This document shows positions 1 through 11,100 of a stretch of 64,000 nucleotides of DNA, in pieces. How positions within the stretch are numbered: the first letter of the stretch is position 1; each line of letters starts with the position of its first letter. The notes beneath the pieces were generated by a model. That model was not told the origin of the DNA. It searched no databases and was given only the letters and a program-made list of their open reading frames with translations. Source of the DNA: Bacillus sp. RO3 (lineage in GTDB: Bacteria > Bacillota > Bacilli > Bacillales > Bacillaceae_B); the NCBI RefSeq assembly GCF_012911895.1, contig NZ_JAAXCV010000026.1:64501-128500 (forward strand), written 5' to 3'. A program made the position numbers and the translations under genes.

Positions 1-459
1 AAAGAAATATCGATTCGAAGGAAGCACCCCGGTCTGAAAGGCTCCTTCCAGGGGAATCAGCAATGCATACACGATGATGACAAGGGGAATGTATTGAAAA
101 GACTCCCCCATCCCTTTCATGAATCTTCCTGCCAAACGTGGGAGGAATGTATACATAACAGCAAAGAAAAAACCTAACACCATTCGCAATAGAGCGATTG
201 CCAGTGCTGCAAATATGGTATACTTCGCTCCTGTTAATAGTAAAAGAAAGAAGTTCCTTCCCAGTTTATCACTTCCTAAAGGAGGCATCTCGCCCGGGGT
301 GAATGGCGGAGCAGCTATCACCCTGCCATTTTCATCTGATAGATAATTCACTGCTTCGTCATAATCAGGGTTCAGAACGGGCACCAGAAAGCCGGCTACA
401 ATGAATAGAATTATAACCAGGATGGGAAGGGCCATACGTTTGGCCATCCAGCTATTCAT
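1..459 (-). CDS. ABC transporter permease, OppC/DppC type (3' end beyond window)
   Basis: Inner-membrane permease half of a peptide/nickel-type ABC importer, cut off by the left window edge after 153 codons. The first 25 residues form a membrane anchor. Around residues 65-80 is PPLGSDKLGRNFF, the PLGTDxxGRD signature of the OppC/DppC family, followed by membrane segments. The ATG at 459-457 lies inside the end of the upstream permease gene, an 8-nt overlap that implies translational coupling, with GGAGGGGAG just upstream. A paralogous, decayed copy of the other half of such a permease lies at 5692-6298. The substrate cannot be told from the permease alone. Confidence 0.85.
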   Translation of the reverse strand, partial: MNSWMAKRMALPILVIILFIVAGFLVPVLNPDYDEAVNYLSDENGRVIAAPPFTPGEMPPLGSDKLGRNFFLLLLTGAKYTIFAALAIALLRMVLGFFFAVMYTFLPRLAGRFMKGMGESFQYIPLVIIVYALLIPLEGAFQTGVLPSNRYFF

Positions 460-1336
460 GCTGCTCCCCTCCATTCAACCATTTAGATAGAATCATAGAT
501 CCTAACGTGAAGACGATAAAGAACGGGATAAAAATGAGAAGCATCCCAAGAAAGAAAGCGGCCGGCGAATTCGTGGCCGTACGTAGTAATGTTTGCATGA
601 ATCCATTGATGTTAAAGAGAAGTTCAATGATTAATAGGTTTGAAAGCATGAGTAAAAAGATAGGCTTCAAATGAAAGAAGAAATGAACCCAGACATTACG
701 GAACAGATGATGCCAGACCGTATAGGACTTCCTGAAGCCCTTTGAATAGGAAAACTCGACATACGGCTTCGTTTCCTCTTCTTTTAGTTGAAAGAGGAAT
801 TGTTTTAATAAGAAGACTACTGGTAATACCGATAAACATAGTATAGGCAATATGTAAATCCGTTCTTCCCCTAGTGCATAAATATCAAATACTAACAGAC
901 CTGTCTCTTTAAATAACCATATAATGAAAAGCTGGAATAAAACGACGATAAAGACATCTGGTAACGCATCCAATACATTGACGATTCTGGAAGAGAAGCG
1001 ATAGGCGTTCCTGGGCAGCAGCATAAGAGTATAGCTCAGGATAACCGCCATAAGAATCGCCAATAAGAATGAACTGAATAATAGTAGAAAGGAGTAGGAA
1101 TATGTACTGGCAAAGACCTCTGAAATGGGATATTGCTTATTTCCCTCTCCCCAGTAAATTTGTATGAACGATGGATTCATGATTTCCGTTAAAGTCTGGT
1201 CCAGGCGCTCAAGATAGCCAGCCACATTAATCAGTAGTTCAGTATCATATGCTAAGAGCGAACCGATTCCACTGAGGAAATACAACCCTAAAACGACAAC
1301 AAAAAAATGAAAGGGAATTTCAAGCACCCTTTTCAT
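452..1336 (-). CDS. ABC transporter permease, OppB/DppB type
   Basis: Integral membrane permease of 294 residues that should pair with the OppC-type permease overlapping its 3' end. It shows an N-terminal anchor, an extracytoplasmic loop with little similarity to anything I know (about 35-75), then five hydrophobic spans. A cytoplasmic stretch at about 195-215 (YSKGFRKSYTVWHHLFRN) is where the EAA coupling loop would sit. It is shorter and more divergent than typical OppB, so the family is supported mainly by topology and by the partner. The start has AGGAGGGATACTATG (RBS AGGAGG). No binding protein or ATPase gene is inside the window. Confidence 0.75.
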   Translation of the reverse strand: MKRVLEIPFHFFVVVLGLYFLSGIGSLLAYDTELLINVAGYLERLDQTLTEIMNPSFIQIYWGEGNKQYPISEVFASTYSYSFLLLFSSFLLAILMAVILSYTLMLLPRNAYRFSSRIVNVLDALPDVFIVVLFQLFIIWLFKETGLLVFDIYALGEERIYILPILCLSVLPVVFLLKQFLFQLKEEETKPYVEFSYSKGFRKSYTVWHHLFRNVWVHFFFHLKPIFLLMLSNLLIIELLFNINGFMQTLLRTATNSPAAFFLGMLLIFIPFFIVFTLGSMILSKWLNGGEQHE

Positions 1337-1495
1337 AGTATCCCTCCTGATTTTTTACCAATTAAATACATTTTTCTAGATTAATGTTACAGTAATGTAA
1401 TATAATTGTAAACACTCGTTTCTACTTTGAAGACACTATCCAAATAGGTTTCATACCCAAACTGAACTGCCAATAAGAATACAGCAGAAAGATGT

Positions 1496-2167
1496 GTGAT
1501 AAAGATGAAAAAGAATTTTGTATTACTGGATCTGTTGATCTATGCTGCTCTTCCCCTCTTTGTTTGGAACATCATGAGAGATTACATAGGAGATTATTAT
1601 GCCATGCTCCTTTCTTCAGTACCAGGTATCATTTATACCATCTACCGGTTTATTGAAATGAAGAAAATAAATACGTTCGGTTTATTCATTTTAGTCACTT
1701 TGGTGTCCAGCACTCTCATAGAGATATTGGCCGGTTCATCACTCCAGCTCCTGTGGAATCAAGTATACTATGCGGCTGGTTTGAGTTTCTTTTTCCTCCT
1801 CACCATGGTGTTCCGAAAGCCGATCTCCCTTTTCTTTGGACTAGATTTTGCAGAACTACAAGGATACGACCGTACCTTTAGTAAACACCTCTATTACAAG
1901 AAGCCCATTTTTATGATCTTTCAGTTGATCACTCTATGTTTTGCCTTAAGAAGTGGAATTCTTGCAATGGTCAAGGCATGGCTTATTAAGGAGTACGGTG
2001 TGGAAGCCTTTGATAAAGGAATCATCCTTCGACAGGCATTTAGCTGGATAATGTCAGGGGTTGCGGTTGTCGGTTTCATTTATATAGGGAAGATCATAAA
2101 CGACTCTCCATCCCTGGTGAAAGAAGTGGAGAATGAGCTGGATAATAAGGAGAGTGAAAGCGTATAG
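1496..2167 (+). CDS. VC0807-family integral membrane protein
   Basis: Hydrophobic protein of about 220 residues with six predicted membrane spans. The pattern SSVPGIIYTIYRFIEMKKI at about 40-58, followed by two spans and FRKPISLFFG, is what I know from the VC0807 family, whose biochemical role is not established. The first possible codon is GTG at 1496; ATG at 1505 (MKKNFVLL) is an equally good start because no strong Shine-Dalgarno decides between them. It is divergently oriented from the permease operon to its left. No terminator is evident after the stop. Confidence 0.7.
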   Translation: MIKMKKNFVLLDLLIYAALPLFVWNIMRDYIGDYYAMLLSSVPGIIYTIYRFIEMKKINTFGLFILVTLVSSTLIEILAGSSLQLLWNQVYYAAGLSFFFLLTMVFRKPISLFFGLDFAELQGYDRTFSKHLYYKKPIFMIFQLITLCFALRSGILAMVKAWLIKEYGVEAFDKGIILRQAFSWIMSGVAVVGFIYIGKIINDSPSLVKEVENELDNKESESV

Positions 2168-2311
2168 TCAGTAGTCAGGTGAGATTGAAAGCATCTATTT
2201 GGTATCTTTAGATCTTCATGTCTTCCAGGTTCATTCCTTATTGATATGGATACTACAAACCTCCCATCCTACATACACATGTATGGAACCCCTTCGGAAG
2301 GAGAGTGCTTA

Positions 2312-2551
2312 ATGTATCGTTACGACCGTAACCATGGGATGAATGGAAATACTTCATATACCACGCGGATCGACCCATTCGTCGTGAACCGGCTTCAAAC
2401 CCTCATGGGAAAGACGCTTATTGTAGAGACAACGAAAGATACGATCCGGGGTGATCTGATCGAAGTTCAACCGGATCATATCAGCTTACAGGCAGGTGAT
2501 TCAGTCTCTTTTGTCAGGATCCAACAAATCGTCTCCATCATGCAGGTGTAA
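2312..2551 (+). CDS. DUF2642 family small protein (YuzF-like)
   Basis: Seventy-nine-residue protein. The C-terminal fifty residues carry the DUF2642 pattern: FVVNRLQTLMGK, then VETTKDTIRGDLIEVQPDHI, then FVRIQQIVSIM. This looks like a small Sm-like beta barrel, but its function is unknown to me. The frame is open upstream to 2246, yet GGAAGGAGAG lies just before the ATG at 2312, so the shorter start is preferred. The N-terminus (MYRYDRNHGMNGN) is polar. The family is common in spore formers. Confidence 0.75.
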   Translation: MYRYDRNHGMNGNTSYTTRIDPFVVNRLQTLMGKTLIVETTKDTIRGDLIEVQPDHISLQAGDSVSFVRIQQIVSIMQV

Positions 2552-2628
2552 AGAAAAATTTCATCGTTTCCTGCGTTCACTTCCCCCGTTCCCACACATA
2601 GAATAACCGTGAGAGGAGGCATAATAAA

Positions 2629-2814
2629 ATGGATCGTTTCATTCTTTTAATGCTGGCGGGTATTTTATCTGGATTCGCTTTACTGAGAGCTCCTTTGGCA
2701 GAAACATTTCTAGCAAGCTTTTCCCCGGTAACGGACATCATCGGCATCTTAGCCATTCTCATATTCTCACTTTTCCTCATCTTTAAAGGCGTCCTTGAAA
2801 TACTGGGTAAATAA
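2629..2814 (+). CDS. small two-span membrane protein, hypothetical
   Basis: Sixty-one residues with two hydrophobic helices (about 3-20 and 35-57) separated by a short loop containing SFSPVTD. I do not recognise a family. It is likely real: GAGAGGAGG sits 8 nt before the ATG and a strong intrinsic terminator begins right after the stop codon. It appears to be a single-gene transcript. An antisense frame over the same bases is considered a shadow. Confidence 0.65.
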   Translation: MDRFILLMLAGILSGFALLRAPLAETFLASFSPVTDIIGILAILIFSLFLIFKGVLEILGK

Positions 2815-2857
2815 ACAAAGTGACTCAGATACCCTCTGAGTCACTTTGTTTTTTTGT
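2815..2857 (+). terminator. intrinsic terminator
   Basis: Near-perfect stem CAAAGTGACTCAG / CTGAGTCACTTTG with a 7-nt loop, then seven T residues. It ends the transcript of the small membrane protein at 2629-2814. Confidence 0.9.
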
Positions 2858-2875
2858 CTATCCAACACAGAAAAC

Positions 2876-2893
2876 GGGGACGGACCTCACCCG
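2876..2893. repeat. half element of the GGGACGGACCT repeat family
   Basis: One arm (GGGGACGGACCTCA) with no partner nearby. Read on the minus strand it starts with the GA of the sqhC stop codon. Confidence 0.7.
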
Positions 2894-4755
2894 AATTTCT
2901 CCTTATACCGGCCAAGAGTGAGGAGGGGCCATATCCAATTATAGCTGTGATAGTGAATATAAAAATTCCCTGGCAGGCCACTGCCTGTAGGGTATGTGTG
3001 AGAAATATCTTCCTCCTTGCCAGTCACCAATTCAAGCAGCGACATGATTCCGAGGTCTATGGCAGGAGTCGGCTTATCTTCAATTGAAATCAAGGCCTCG
3101 AGTGCCCATGCGGTTTGAGAAGGGGTACTGAAGGAAAGGGGGACGTATGTCTTCCTCTGATCGCTGTAGCATGATTCCCCCCAGCCCCCATCCTTGTGTT
3201 GAATACGTTCCAACCATCCTTTGGCTCTTTGAATATGCTCATTTGAGGAAGAGACTCCAACCGCCTTCATTCCCGTGATGGCTGCCCATGTTCCATAGAT
3301 GTAGCAGACCCCCCATCTACCATACCAGGAACCATCGGCCTGTTGCATCAGCTTCAGCCATCGAACCCCCTTTTCCACCTGAGAATGGTCCATGGTTAGA
3401 CCTGCCCTGCTGCCGAGAAACTCTAAAGCTCTCCCTGTCAGATCAGGAGTCGACGGGTCAATGGCTGCCTCTTCTGCTCCGTCCATTGGAAAAGAGGTGA
3501 GAATACCTTTAGATTTATTTCGTTCAAACGCCGGCCAGCCTCCATCACGGTTCTGCATACCGAGAACCCAATCAATGCCGCGATCCCACGATTTCCGTAC
3601 GTTTGGATGTTCTGCAGCCGAATATGTGAGAGACCTCAAGGCAGCTGTCGTGTCATCCACATCAGGATGGATGCTATTGCTCGATGAAAAGCCCCATCCC
3701 CCAGGTTTCACTGCGCTCTCCATGGCCCAATCCCCATACCTGAAGTGCTGTTTTTTTAAAAGGTACTTTACAGCATTTTCTATAGAATATTCCCCCGGAT
3801 CCACCCCTGCTTCCTGAAGTGCATAACTGATCAACGCCGTATCCCATATCGTGGAGGGGGAATTTTGGACATGGGTGCCTTTCTTTGTTTCACAAGTCAT
3901 GTCTTTTAACCCTTTTATGGCCTTCACAATAATGGGATCATCCTTTTTTCGTCCTGATGCCAGCAAGGCATACAGCATAAAGAAGGTGGTGCTGAAGTAA
4001 CTCAGATACGTTCCATCTGATTCGATCCGCTGGAGCATGTACTCTTGGGCAAACTGTTGTGATTGTTGATGGAGATTGGCTGGAAGACCTGCGATCGCCT
4101 GGAGGCCTTCATTGATCTTAGAATATAAATTCAACTCACGCTTCCCATACCTTGCTTCATAGGGGGCTCGGGACAAATGTGACATATGGGGAATGTTGTT
4201 CATTTTCAAGATGAACCGCTGACTTTTCAACAGTAAAAGTGGGGCTACATGGGCCCTTGCATAGCTGCTCAAGTCCCAGAAGTTTAGTGGGAATTGCTTT
4301 GGAATCAATAGAAATTCTATGGGAACGGGAAGTATATGCCTCCAATCGTATTGCCCATGTATGGCAAGCATACATTTCGTGATCGAGTGTGCCTTATGAA
4401 AACCTCCTTTTGCCTCTATGAAACGTCCGGCTTTATCGAGTCGTTGATCATCGTCCTGTACCATTCCGCTATACTTCAAGGCAAAGTAGGCTTCAATGGT
4501 GGAAGACAGATTCCCTTCCTTCTCATCATGAAAAAGCTTCCATGTCCCTTCTCTTGACTGCAGCTTCCAGAGACGGTTAACGAGCCGTCCGACAAGCTCT
4601 TCATCATCCATCTCAAAGGACCTCAGAAGAATAATCATATAGGCATCCGTCATTAAACTGTTCTCAAAGCAGAAAGACCACTTTCCCTCTGTATTCTGTT
4701 TAGACTGGAGGTCATTCACAAGCCCTGTAATCGTATTCTCAACCTTTTTTTTCAT
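2887..4755 (-). CDS. sqhC: sporulenol synthase (squalene-hopene cyclase family)
   Basis: Triterpene cyclase of 622 residues, the usual length for the family. In Bacillus, SqhC cyclises tetraprenyl-beta-curcumene to sporulenol, a sesquarterpene of spores, and can also act on squalene. Directly visible are the catalytic acid motif D365-V-D-D-T, which protonates the substrate, and many QW-type repeats (for example QQADGSWYGRWG and QHKDGGWGES). These build the alpha/alpha double barrel bound to the membrane surface. The start has GGGAGGAACAATATATG. The TGA stop at 2887-2889 overlaps the outer end of a half copy of the GGGACGGACCT repeat, so the repeat begins within the stop codon. The upstream prenyl-transferase gene is not in the window. 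Confidence 0.93.
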   Translation of the reverse strand: MKKKVENTITGLVNDLQSKQNTEGKWSFCFENSLMTDAYMIILLRSFEMDDEELVGRLVNRLWKLQSREGTWKLFHDEKEGNLSSTIEAYFALKYSGMVQDDDQRLDKAGRFIEAKGGFHKAHSITKCMLAIHGQYDWRHILPVPIEFLLIPKQFPLNFWDLSSYARAHVAPLLLLKSQRFILKMNNIPHMSHLSRAPYEARYGKRELNLYSKINEGLQAIAGLPANLHQQSQQFAQEYMLQRIESDGTYLSYFSTTFFMLYALLASGRKKDDPIIVKAIKGLKDMTCETKKGTHVQNSPSTIWDTALISYALQEAGVDPGEYSIENAVKYLLKKQHFRYGDWAMESAVKPGGWGFSSSNSIHPDVDDTTAALRSLTYSAAEHPNVRKSWDRGIDWVLGMQNRDGGWPAFERNKSKGILTSFPMDGAEEAAIDPSTPDLTGRALEFLGSRAGLTMDHSQVEKGVRWLKLMQQADGSWYGRWGVCYIYGTWAAITGMKAVGVSSSNEHIQRAKGWLERIQHKDGGWGESCYSDQRKTYVPLSFSTPSQTAWALEALISIEDKPTPAIDLGIMSLLELVTGKEEDISHTYPTGSGLPGNFYIHYHSYNWIWPLLTLGRYKEKFG

Positions 4756-4827
4756 ATATTGTTCCTCCCGGCATTCTCTCTGTTGTCATATATATGTGAA
4801 GAACCCGGGTACTAGTAGTAAGACAAA

Positions 4828-4868
4828 AAGAAGAACCTGCTCTCCGGTCCAAAGGGCAGGCTCTTTCT
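4828..4868 (-). terminator. intrinsic terminator of the DUF2161 gene
   Basis: Stem AGAGCCTGC / GCAGGTTCT on the minus strand followed by a TTCTTTTTGTCTT tract. It begins at the stop codon of the gene at 4867-5580 and lies just upstream of sqhC, so sqhC has its own promoter. Confidence 0.8.
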
Positions 4869-5580
4869 AATGATCTTCCATTTTTTCTGTGTAGTAACGT
4901 ACAAGTTCAGGATACTCCTTAAGCTCCTTTTCCCCCTGGTACGCAAGCTGATAGACTCCTCTTTTCACCCTCTCAAACCAGCGGTAGTAATTCTTCTGAA
5001 GGATGGAGGGAGTTTTGGCACCTGTTCCAAGTTTCACTAAATCTCTTGGGGACATGGGCCCGTATTTTTCCAGGAGACAGGCAATCTGGATGCAGTTTTC
5101 CTTATAGGCTGTCATAATCTTCATCTTGTTACTTCCGCCTACATTGTAATCTGCACTGCGACCCTCGATTTCTTTCACAAGGGCAGCCCGCTTGCGTTTA
5201 CCGTTCTTCATACTCTTCTTCCGGTCAAATACTTCCGGATGAATCACAAACTCAAGCTTCGGCGTTTTGGTTGTATACGACACCGTAATCAACCCAAGCT
5301 CTAACCGCCTGACTAAATGACACACATCATTCCATCGCTTTGAGCGGGGACGCTTCGGTTTCGGTATCGCAATATACACAAGATCCGTCAGCCGCTGACG
5401 CTTTGTAGCCTGAATCAGGAGCTCCACATTCAAGGAAAGCTTCAATTCAACGATGACCAGCTCATCTTCCTTGATGGCGGTCACATCGCAATCATTCACT
5501 TCACCATTCACCTGATAACCCAGCTTATGAAAATGCTTCTGGATCGGTTGATACAGATCCGACTCTTTTCGTTTCTTCAT
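4867..5580 (-). CDS. DUF2161 family PD-(D/E)XK-fold putative phosphodiesterase
   Basis: Protein of 237 residues. The N-terminal part shows the core of a PD-(D/E)XK nuclease fold: E at about 23, D at about 28-31 (NDCDVTAI) and the VIVELKLS motif at about 42-50. The C-terminal region from about residue 150 (MTAYKENCIQIACLLEKYG) resembles a winged helix. I recognise it as DUF2161, annotated as putative PDDEXK phosphodiesterase; its substrate is unknown. The start codon follows a run of Gs (CCGGAAAGGTTTTTTACCCTATG), a moderate RBS. It is a single gene with its own terminator. Confidence 0.75.
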   Translation of the reverse strand: MKKRKESDLYQPIQKHFHKLGYQVNGEVNDCDVTAIKEDELVIVELKLSLNVELLIQATKRQRLTDLVYIAIPKPKRPRSKRWNDVCHLVRRLELGLITVSYTTKTPKLEFVIHPEVFDRKKSMKNGKRKRAALVKEIEGRSADYNVGGSNKMKIMTAYKENCIQIACLLEKYGPMSPRDLVKLGTGAKTPSILQKNYYRWFERVKRGVYQLAYQGEKELKEYPELVRYYTEKMEDH

Positions 5581-5691
5581 AGGGTAAAAAACCTTTCCGG
5601 GAAAAAATTCTATACAATAAAGTATAGACTATCCATGGAATTTTTCCAGTTTAGGAGAAAAAGAGAAACGGGCATTTTTCAGGGTGGAGGT

Positions 5692-6298
5692 TTATTCTGC
5701 TTTTTGAAAGGATGTTTCCAGGTGATTGACTGTCATATTAACCAGTAAAATCAAGAGTGAATAAGTCATTACAGGAAAAAACACGATATAAGGCTCCAAT
5801 AATAACTCCCCGTACCGACTGCCGATCAGCCCGGACCATTCATAAGTAAAAGTGGAATACACATTGTACTCATCATGTTCTTGTCCCGAAGTGATGACTG
5901 CCCCTCCTATAAAAATATGAAAAACAGCAAGATGCAGCAGGAGAGTAAGGACCTGTACAAGCTGTCTTCCTGTCATGATGATAAGTCTCGGGAAGAGATG
6001 GGGAAATACATGCCTTCTTGCTCGATGGAAGGATGATCCCCCGAGGACCCTGGCACTAACCATGAAATCAAGACAATGAATATGCCGTACGGTTTCTCCG
6101 ATCATTTTAGCCAATACAGGTACACCCGCCAAGAAGAACCACCAGTTGCAGGAGAATGGATTCAGTCAACCCAAGGGGAGGTGCACTTCTCAGTTCATAC
6201 AGGAAAAAAGGTGAAAGCCAGATCATCACCAGAAGCGACTGGGGCATAAAGGTGAAAGCATGCAGCAATGCTTCCATCCAAGGTGAAGCCTCGTCCAT
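5692..6298 (-). pseudogene. frameshifted C-terminal half of an OppC/DppC-type permease
   Basis: Two overlapping open frames read as one permease. The first (6298 to about 6107) encodes a membrane span, LLHAFTFMPQSLLVMIW, which aligns in position with the spans of the permease at 1-459. The second (from about 6132) continues with LAGVPVLAKMIGETVRHI, typical of the region before the permease EAA loop, and two more spans. The frame changes by one base near 6130-6140 around GTTCTTCTTGGCGGG. The N-terminal half, including the PLGTD signature, is missing. Either the locus decayed or the shift is a sequencing error, but the missing half argues for decay. Confidence 0.7.
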
Positions 6299-6304
6299 AA
6301 GCTT

Positions 6305-6430
6305 TTAAGAAAGTGTGGCCTCAACTCCCCCTGCCCACTCCCGGCGATAAGGATGATGTGCCGGGTTGTAAAGCACATGCAAACTGGCCATCATTTCATT
6401 AAAAGGTGAAAAAACAATCTCAACGCCCAT
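6305..6430 (-). pseudogene. N-terminal remnant of a DUF5937/ArsR-type regulator
   Basis: A 41-codon frame with a good start (GGGAGGGGAGTATGGATG) encodes IVFSPFNEMMASLHVLYNPA, the opening motif of DUF5937-containing ArsR-like regulators. These are normally over 250 residues with a C-terminal winged helix. Here it stops at TAA 6307-6305. The same frame then reads straight into the permease fragment at 6298. The arrangement looks like a deletion that joined the start of a regulator to the middle of a permease gene, followed by point decay. Confidence 0.55.
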
Positions 6431-6534
6431 CCATACTCCCCTCCCAACTGATTCGTTATCCATCTAATCAAATTCTAAAACTGGATAAATTAAACATCAT
6501 CTACTGTATCTGGATCATCCTGTCAAGAGGAATT

Positions 6535-6687
6535 GGAGGGACGGACCTTGGGAGAGTATCAGACAAATCGTGTACCGTATGGGAGCAGGATCCTAGGCAG
6601 GGGAGGGTCACAAGGAAGGTCCGTCCCTCTCAGCGCCAACAAAAAAACCCCCATCAGGCATCCAGCCTGACGGAGGTCCGTCCCTCT
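6535..6687. repeat. GGGACGGACCT repeat, one pair plus an extra arm
   Basis: Left arm GGAGGGACGGACCTT at 6535-6549 and right arm AAGGTCCGTCCCTCT at 6616-6630, with about 66 bases between. A third arm, GGAGGTCCGTCCCTCT, at 6672-6687 starts 2 nt after the gltD stop codon. The gltD terminator lies between the second and third arms. Confidence 0.85.
6640..6672 (-). terminator. intrinsic terminator of gltBD
   Basis: On the minus strand, stem GTCAGGC / GCCTGAT with a 5-nt loop, then GGGGGTTTTTTTG. It lies about 20 nt after the gltD stop and after one repeat arm. Confidence 0.85.
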
Positions 6688-6688
6688 A

Positions 6689-8176
<1,488 letters not shown>

Positions 8177-8193
8177 TGTATCCCCCTCCCTGA

Positions 8194-11100
8194 TTAATTA
8201 GCCGGTTCCAATACTTTTTTCTCTTCTTTGGTACCTTCTTCGAATGCTGCCATTTCTGCATCGAATTTCTCTAATCCACTGTTTTCAAGCTCACTGATCC
8301 TCTCCCTCATCTTGAGGTATGATTTCGGGATGACTCGTACGAATTTAGATACGTAGGAATCCCAGTTGGCCAGAATCTTTTTACCGTTATTGCTGTTTGT
8401 ATAGTGAACATATTTTTCGATCATATCGTATACATCTTTCATCTCTTCAGGATCAAATAAAGGCTGTACAAGGACAAGCTCCTGATTGCAACGTGATCGG
8501 AAGTTGTCGTCTTCATCAAGGACATATGCAACTCCACCTGACATACCTGCAGCAAAGTTTCGTCCTGTTAGGCCAAGCACGACGACTTTCCCGCCTGTCA
8601 TATACTCACAGCCGTGATCTCCTACACTTTCAACGACGACCTGTGCTCCACTGTTACGTACACAGAAACGCTCGCCTGCCACTCCATAAATGTATGCTTC
8701 TCCACCGGATGCACCATAGAAGGATACGTTTCCGATGATTGTGTTTCGTTCTGGAATGAACGTAGCAGTCGGATCAGGATGAACGATGATCTTCCCGCCT
8801 GATAAACCTTTTCCTACAAAATCATTTGAATCCCCCACCAGTCTCAATGTCAGTCCCTTTGGAATAAAGGCACCGAAACTTTGTCCGGCAGAGCCTTTGA
8901 ACGTTAAACGGATCGTATCTTCAGGTAACCCTTCCGCTCCGTATCGTTTGGTAATTTCACTGCCGAGCATCGTTCCCGTTACACGGTGTATATTCCGGAT
9001 CGCTGTCGTCCATTCTACCGGTTCTCCCGTTTCGATGGATTTGCGGCAGCGAGGAATGAGCTCTTGATAATCCAACGTTTTCTCAAGCTCGTGATCCTGC
9101 TTTCGTGTCGCATATCGCCCCACCTTTTCCGGCACATCCGGCTGATGCAGGAGAGCAGAAAGGTCAATGCCTTTTCCTTTCCAATGATCGATCGCTTCAT
9201 TCGCTTCAAGGATATCAGTTCTTCCGATCATTTCGTCAATGGTCCTGAATCCAAGCTCAGCCATCAGTTCTCTTGTTTCCTGTGCAACAAAACGCATAAA
9301 GTTGGCCACATGCTCAGGATCCCCCGTATACTTTTTACGTAAATCCGGGTCCTGTGTCGCTATTCCCACAGGACATGTGTTCATATGGCACACACGCATC
9401 ATGACGCAGCCCAGAACGACTAGAGGGGCAGTAGAGAATCCATACTCTTCCGCTCCCAAGAGAGATGCTACTACTACATCCCTGCCGGTCATCATCTTCC
9501 CGTCCGTTTCGACGACGATTCGGTCGCGAAGACGGTTCAACAACAGGGTCTGATGAGCTTCCGCCAGACCAATTTCCCATGGAAGTCCCGTATGTTTCAG
9601 GCTGGTTCTCGGTGCAGCACCGGTCCCTCCGTCATATCCGCTGATCAGGACAACATCCGCCCGGCCTTTTGCCACACCTGCAGCGATGGTCCCTACACCT
9701 ACAGCTGAAACAAGCTTCACACTGATACGTGCCTGCGGATTGGCATTTTTCAGGTTATATATCAATTCGGCAAGATCTTCAATCGAATAGATATCGTGAT
9801 GAGGAGGAGGCGAAATCAGTTCCACTCCTGGAGTGGAGCCCCTTACTTCAGCTACCCATGGATATACCTTTTTGCCGGGAAGATGCCCCCCCTCACCAGG
9901 CTTCGCACCCTGTGCCACCTTGATTTGGATTTCGTCGGCGTTCACCAGATAATGGCTTGTTACACCGAAACGGCCGGAAGCAACTTGTTTGATGGAGCTC
10001 CGTCTGGAATCCCCATTTTCATCCGGCGTGAAGCGATCGGGGTGTTCCCCACCTTCTCCAGAATTGCTTCGTCCACCAATTTTATTCATGGCAATCGCTA
10101 ACGCTTCATGGGCTTCCTGGCTGATGGAGCCGAATGACATGGCACCTGTCTTGAATCGGCGACAGATTGCTTCGACTGATTCGACCTCTTCGATCGGGAT
10201 GGACTTCGTTTCTTTAAAGGAAAGGAGTCCCCGGAGTGATTGCAGATTCTGTTTTTCATCTGTCAACATGGTCGAATATTTCTTGAATAGCTCATAATCA
10301 TTCGTACGGCAAGCATGTTGAAGAGTATGGATCGTACTTGGATTATAGGCATGATCCTCTCCATTTTTACGATATTGGAATTCATCTCCCGATTCCAACG
10401 TACGCTGATTATCTTTTCGGTCATTGAAGGCTTTTCTGTGCCTTAACAGCACCTCTTTCTCAATGATATCCATTCCGATCCCACCAAGTCTTGACGCAGT
10501 ACGGGTGAAATATTTATCAATCACATCTTTGTGGATACCGACTGCTTCAAAGATCTGGGCACCACGGTAGCTTTGAATGGTTGAAATACCCATTTTGGAT
10601 AATACTTTAATGACACCGTCCGTCCCTGATTTGATGTAGCTTTTCACCGCTTGATCGTATGTGGTGTCCTTAAGTTCACTCTTTTCGATAAGGTCACGGA
10701 GGGTTTCAAAGACCAGGTACGGATTAATGGCTTCAGCCCCGTATCCGAGAAGTGTAGCAAAGTGGTGGACCTCCCTCGGTTCCCCTGACTCTAATAGAAG
10801 GCTGACCGTCGTACGCGTCCCCTGGCGAATCAGATGATGATGAAGCCCTGAAACGGCAAGAAGTGCCGGAATAGCCGCTTTATCTTTTACAACTCCCCTG
10901 TCTGATAAGATCAGGAGGGTTGCACCGTCTTGAACGGCCCTGTCAGCTTTTTCATATAAAGCATCCAGTGCGCCTTCAAGCTGATTCTCCTCATCGGTTA
11001 CATCAAATAAAATCGATAAAGTGACGGCCTTGAAGCCTTTTTCATTTTGATGACGAAGCTTTTCGAGCTCTTCACCGGTTAAAATCGGTGTCTTTAAATG

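Noticed and set aside
6305..6430. Functional short regulator
   Set aside because: Only the first 41 residues of a much larger domain are present, without any DNA-binding part, so it is listed as a remnant.
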